This document shows positions 19,031 through 22,042 of a stretch of DNA of 22,042 nt, in pieces. Below the pieces are notes generated by a model. That model ran no database searches, was not told where the DNA came from, and saw nothing but the letters and a program-made list of their open reading frames with translations. Source of the DNA: an uncultured Kiritimatiellota bacterium (GTDB lineage Bacteria > Verrucomicrobiota > Kiritimatiellia > RFP12 > UBA1067). The position numbers were made by a program, and so were the translations under genes. Numbering within the stretch: the first letter of the stretch is position 1; each line of letters begins with the position of its first letter. Location: the NCBI GenBank assembly GCA_934654805.1, contig CAKUGW010000047.1, positions 1 to 22,042 on the forward strand, given 5' to 3'.

Positions 19031-21124
19031 TCACGCCTGCGAAAGCCCCTGCTGGCGGAGGAGCGCGGCGATCTCGGGGTCGCGGCCGCGAAACGCGCGG
19101 AAGACATCGATCGCCGACCGGGAGCCGCCCAGCGCCAAGACCGTCTCGCGGTAGGCCGCGCCGACGCGCCGCACCGCCGCATCGTCCGCAAGCCCCGCCT
19201 CCTCGAACGCGCCGTAGCAGTCCGCGCTCATCACCTCGGCCCACTTGTAGCCGTAGTAGCCGGCGGCATACCCGCCCGCGAAGATGTGCGTGAACGAGCA
19301 GAGAAAACGGTCGCCTTCCACCATCGGCACGCCGAAATGCGCAAAAACAGCCGTCTTCACGTCATTTTCAGTCATCTCCCGCGGGGACAGGCCCCGCCGA
19401 TCGGGGGTCTGTCCCCAGCTTTCGGGGGTCTGTCCCCTGGGGAGAGACGGGTCATGCAGCAGCAGGTCGGTCTTGGCGAAGGCAAGCTGGCGGCGGCAGG
19501 CGCTCGCCGCACGGAAGTTCTTCGCCGCGCGCACTTTCGCCTTCAGCGCCGCCGGGACTTCGATGCCCGTTCGGTCGTCGAGACACCAGTTTTCCATGAA
19601 CTGAGAGGCGACCTCCACCGCGTCCCACTCGACAAGGTTGATGCCGGCCGCATCCTCCTCGTCGACCCGCGTCAGCATGCACTGGAGCGCGTGGCCGAAC
19701 TCGTGGAACAGCGTCTCGACCTCGCGGAACGGCAACAGGCACCTGCCGTTCGCGTCCGGCAGCGGGAAGTTCGTGCAGACCAGCGCGAGAGGTGTTTCCC
19801 TTGTGCTTCTGTTCCTGAACTCGTTCATCCACGCGCCGCCGTTCTTCTGTCCGTTGCGGACGAACGGGTCGAAGTAGAAGTGGGCGACCGTCTCGCCATT
19901 CTCCTTCACGGCGAAGAAGCGGACGTCGGGATGCCAGACGGACGGCTTCGCGTCGCCCGTCACCTCCTCGACCGTGATGCCGAACAGGAGGCTCGAGATC
20001 CTGAAGAGTCCGCGCAGCACGTCTTCGAGCTCGAAGTGACGCTTCAGCTCCTCTTCGGAATAGGCGTACTTCTGCTCGCGCAGACGCTCCGCATAGAAGG
20101 CGACGTCCCACGGCTGAATGGAGGCAGCCGCATTCGCCTCCTTCGCCTGCGGCTCATCCGGCTTCTGCGTCTGCGGCTCATCCGGCTTCTGCGTCTGCGG
20201 CTCATCCGGCTTCTGCGTCTGCGGCTCATCCGGCTTCTGCGCCTGCGGCCCATCCGGCTTCTGCGCCTGCGGCTGATTCGGGCCGCTCGGCTGCACCGAG
20301 GCAAGAAGTTCAGCGTTCTCGGCCTTGGCCGGTTCGGCGGTCGCCGCGTCGAGGTCGTCGATCATCTTCAGGGCCGCCGCGACAGACGGCGCGCACTTCG
20401 TCTGGAGGGAGAGGTCGGCGTACGACCCGAAGCCAAGGAGCGCGGCGAGTTCCGCGCGCAGCTTCAGGATCTCGGCGATGCGCGCGGCGTTCTCGGGCGC
20501 GCGCGTCGCGCGGGCACGGCAGAGCGCTTCGCGCACCTCGCGGTCGGCGCAGTCGCGCATCGTCTCCGGGTAGTGCGCGTCGTCGATCGTGTAGGTCTTG
20601 CCGCCCTTCTCGAGGCGAAACGCCTTCGTCGCGTCGAGGACGGCGTTCGAGAAGTCCATCGCCAGCTTCGCGAGCGCCGCCTGGATCTCGTTGAAGCGGG
20701 CCCGCTTCCCGTCCGCAAGGCCGACGCCCGCGAGCTCCGCCGCCTCGACCGTCTTCGCGAGGATGCGCGCGCGCACCGGCGAGAGGCCCTCCGTCTGCGC
20801 GAGAATGCCTTTCGCGGCCCGGTAGAGCGGCCGGGACTGTCCGACGCGCAGGGAGAACGCGACGACCTGAGGCTGGAAGTCCTCCTCGACCTTGCGCCAG
20901 GCGTCCGAATTCATGACGGACGTCAGGTGGCCGACCTGCCCCCACGTGCGGTAGAGGTCGCGCGTCGCGTCGTCCAGCGCCCAGACGAGGCCCTCGTAGG
21001 CCGTCGGCGCGGACGCCTCCAGCGCGGCGACGGACGCCTCGGCTTCCGAAAGAAGCCGCGGCAGTTCTGCCGCGGCGTGTTCGGGCGTGAACCGCCCCCA
21101 GTCGGGAAAGCTCGCCGTCTCCAT
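19031..21124 (-). CDS. M3 family oligopeptidase (OpdA/PrlC or Dcp-like zinc peptidase)
   Basis: M3 peptidases are cytoplasmic zinc enzymes that trim short peptides, including signal-peptide remnants. The 697-residue protein has the N-terminal helical lobe, the zinc motif in ETLFHEFGHALQCML (HEFGH about residues 472-476) with a downstream Glu, and the family landmark FTHIFAGGYAAGYYGYKWAEV-type segment near the C-terminus (SCFTHIFAGG, YYGYKWAEVMSADCYGAF). The PWDVAFYAERLREQKYAY segment is also typical. Two repeat regions are read in frame: a (PQTQKPDE)n stretch (about residues 281-325) and GQTPESWGQTPDRRGLSP (about 561-581), both in loops between conserved blocks. The ATG shares one base with the serA stop (TGATG), so the two are coupled. 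Exact subfamily is uncertain. Confidence 0.93.
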   Translation of the reverse strand: METASFPDWGRFTPEHAAAELPRLLSEAEASVAALEASAPTAYEGLVWALDDATRDLYRTWGQVGHLTSVMNSDAWRKVEEDFQPQVVAFSLRVGQSRPLYRAAKGILAQTEGLSPVRARILAKTVEAAELAGVGLADGKRARFNEIQAALAKLAMDFSNAVLDATKAFRLEKGGKTYTIDDAHYPETMRDCADREVREALCRARATRAPENAARIAEILKLRAELAALLGFGSYADLSLQTKCAPSVAAALKMIDDLDAATAEPAKAENAELLASVQPSGPNQPQAQKPDGPQAQKPDEPQTQKPDEPQTQKPDEPQTQKPDEPQAKEANAAASIQPWDVAFYAERLREQKYAYSEEELKRHFELEDVLRGLFRISSLLFGITVEEVTGDAKPSVWHPDVRFFAVKENGETVAHFYFDPFVRNGQKNGGAWMNEFRNRSTRETPLALVCTNFPLPDANGRCLLPFREVETLFHEFGHALQCMLTRVDEEDAAGINLVEWDAVEVASQFMENWCLDDRTGIEVPAALKAKVRAAKNFRAASACRRQLAFAKTDLLLHDPSLPRGQTPESWGQTPDRRGLSPREMTENDVKTAVFAHFGVPMVEGDRFLCSFTHIFAGGYAAGYYGYKWAEVMSADCYGAFEEAGLADDAAVRRVGAAYRETVLALGGSRSAIDVFRAFRGRDPEIAALLRQQGLSQA
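19382..19438. repeat. REP-like GGGG-tctgt-CCCC palindromes in frame in the M3 peptidase gene
   Basis: Two identical 16-base copies of tcgggggtctgtcccc (19401-19416 and 19422-19437) are 21 bp apart, and a related palindrome cgggg-acagg-cccc(g) lies just before them (19382-19396). The peptide is GQTPESW, GQTPDRR, GLSPREM: three 7-residue units. Confidence 0.8.
20148..20280. repeat. 24-bp coding minisatellite in the M3 peptidase gene
   Basis: Five full 24-bp units begin at 20148, 20172, 20196, 20220 and 20244, with a partial sixth at 20268. The first three are identical; the fourth and fifth carry point changes. On the gene strand each encodes an 8-residue PQTQKPDE-like unit, so copy-number change stays in frame. 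Confidence 0.95.
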
Positions 21125-22042
21125 CACTTGACGACGCGAACCTTGATGACCGCCTCGCTCGCCGCGATGGACTGGACGACGTCCGCCGACACGGGCGTGT
21201 CGACGTCGATGAGCGTGTAGGCGAAGTCGCCGCGGCTCTTGTTCGCGACCGCGTCGATGTTGACCTTGGCGTTGCCGAGGATCGACGTGAACGTGCCGAG
21301 CATGTTCGCGACGTTCCTGTGCAGGATCGCGAGACGGCCGGGCTTCGTGGCCGGGCCGAGCGTGCAGGCAGGATAGTTCACCGAGTTGACGATGTTCCCG
21401 TTCTCCAGGTAGTCGCGCATCTCCTTCACGGCCATGACCGCGCAGTTGTCCTCGGCCTCCTCGGTGGACGCGCCGAGGTGCGGGATCACGAGGCAGCCCT
21501 TCTGGCCGGCCGTCGTCGCGTTCGGGAAGTCGGAGACGTACTTGCGCACCTTGCCGGACTCCAGCGCGGCGAGCATGTCCCGCTCGTTCACGAGCGCGTC
21601 GCGCGCGGCGTTGACGACGATGACGCCCGTCTTCATGAGCGCGATCGCCTCGGCGCTGATCATGCCCTTCGTCGAGTCGAGCGCGGGCACGTGGATCGTG
21701 ATGAAGTCGCAGTCGCGGTAGATCGCCTCGACGTTCTTGCAGACCTTGACCTCGGTCGAGAGCCGCAGCGCGGCGTCGACGGAGAGGTAGGGGTCGTAGC
21801 CGAGCACGTCCATGCCGAGGCCGACGGCGGCGTTCGCGACCTTCTGGCCGATCGCGCCGAGGCCGATGACGCCGAGCCTCTTGCCCTGGATCTCCGTGCC
21901 GGCGAAGGCCTTCTTCGCCTTTTCGGCCGCCTTGTTGATCGCCGGGTCGGCGGCGTTCGCCTTGACCCACTCGACGCCGCCGACGATGTCGCGGCTCGCG
22001 AGCAGCATCGCCGCGATGACGAGCTCCTTCACGCCGTTCGCG
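21124..22042 (-). CDS. serA: D-3-phosphoglycerate dehydrogenase (5' end outside the window)
   Basis: SerA oxidises 3-phosphoglycerate to 3-phosphohydroxypyruvate with NAD, the first step of serine synthesis. The visible 306 residues include the Rossmann motif LGVIGLGAIGQKVANAAVGL with a following Asp (GYDPYLS), the catalytic Arg in NAARDALVNE, the Glu/Asp-containing YVSDFPNA region, the catalytic His in IPHLGASTEEAEDN, and a C-terminal ACT domain (LGTFTSILGNAKVNIDAVAN, ending SEAVIKVRVVK) for serine feedback. It belongs to the short type with a DFP...PHLGASTEE signature and lacks the larger intervening domain. The frame is open to the right edge (preceding codons read ANG), so the GTG at 22032 is not the start. 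The stop overlaps the M3 peptidase start. Confidence 0.95.
   Translation of the reverse strand, partial: ANGVKELVIAAMLLASRDIVGGVEWVKANAADPAINKAAEKAKKAFAGTEIQGKRLGVIGLGAIGQKVANAAVGLGMDVLGYDPYLSVDAALRLSTEVKVCKNVEAIYRDCDFITIHVPALDSTKGMISAEAIALMKTGVIVVNAARDALVNERDMLAALESGKVRKYVSDFPNATTAGQKGCLVIPHLGASTEEAEDNCAVMAVKEMRDYLENGNIVNSVNYPACTLGPATKPGRLAILHRNVANMLGTFTSILGNAKVNIDAVANKSRGDFAYTLIDVDTPVSADVVQSIAASEAVIKVRVVK

Noticed and set aside
18498..19244. Fusion of the phosphatidyltransferase with an upstream extension
   Set aside because: The extension is the frame-shifted zinc-ribbon gene; the family match begins at the GTG at 18497.
20148..20280. CRISPR-like regularly spaced repeats
   Set aside because: Units are contiguous without spacers and all are in frame in the M3 peptidase gene; it is a minisatellite.
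21125..21970. N-terminal extension of the M3 peptidase into serA
   Set aside because: It is a shadow frame of serA; the peptidase begins at the ATG overlapping the serA stop.
1..22042. Defence system, retron, diversity-generating retroelement or transposase behind the repeats
   Set aside because: No reverse transcriptase, transposase, Cas or toxin-antitoxin gene was recognised in the window; any mobilising enzyme would have to be elsewhere.

Overview
This is a GC-rich (clearly above 60 percent by eye), gene-dense bacterial chromosome segment carrying housekeeping genes. A KDO-8-phosphate synthase, a beta-barrel outer-membrane protein, an RND-type periplasmic adaptor and a type IV/II pseudopilin point to a Gram-negative cell envelope. 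A lone pseudopilin with a KGFTLVELLVVIGILG leader, the repeat-rich coding sequences and the gene mix suggest a member of the Planctomycetes-Verrucomicrobia-Chlamydiae group, possibly Kiritimatiellota. That placement is inference from style, not proof. No rRNA, tRNA, transposase, integrase, phage gene or CRISPR array was recognised.

Layout. (1) 1-4943, + strand: a tightly overlapping run of ftsH (3' end only), the diadenylate cyclase cdaA, a 49-residue remnant of the CdaR/YbbR type, ftsK and a RodZ-like membrane HTH protein; the theme is cell envelope, division and c-di-AMP. (2) 4989-9990, - strand, reading right to left: RND adaptor, ABC-F ATPase, HNH protein, tcdA, then kdsA from its own promoter. 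(3) 10126-11040, - strand: an outer-membrane barrel with a clear terminator. (4) 11334-14491, - strand: a ferrous-iron operon feoA-feoA-feoB plus a 53-residue FeoB-associated Cys-rich protein. (5) 14675-18868, - strand: a zinc-ribbon protein, a CDP-alcohol phosphatidyltransferase, a pseudopilin and priA. (6) 19031-22042, - strand: serA (5' end outside the window) followed by an M3 oligopeptidase.

The most unusual signal is a set of short interspersed repeats that explains much of the non-conserved sequence. One class is a degenerate tandem array with a strict 7-bp (once 8-bp) period and strong purine/pyrimidine strand bias. It occurs in ftsK (2145-2200), in priA as two inverted arms (16487-16521 and 16592-16626), at the end of the FeoB-associated gene (11301-11356), between feo and the porin-like gene (11144-11273, with a perfect 21-bp inverted repeat), and between the two feoA genes (14239-14278, 8-bp period). 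A second class is REP-like hairpin doublets inside priA (two copies) and in the M3 peptidase. All copies inside genes are read through in frame and sit in linkers or probable surface loops, adding about 15-50 residues without disrupting the catalytic motifs. A 24-bp coding minisatellite lies in the M3 gene. An identical 18-bp promoter-like module, CGCCATTTTTGGTATAAT, precedes two unrelated genes, and at kdsA it predicts a leaderless mRNA.
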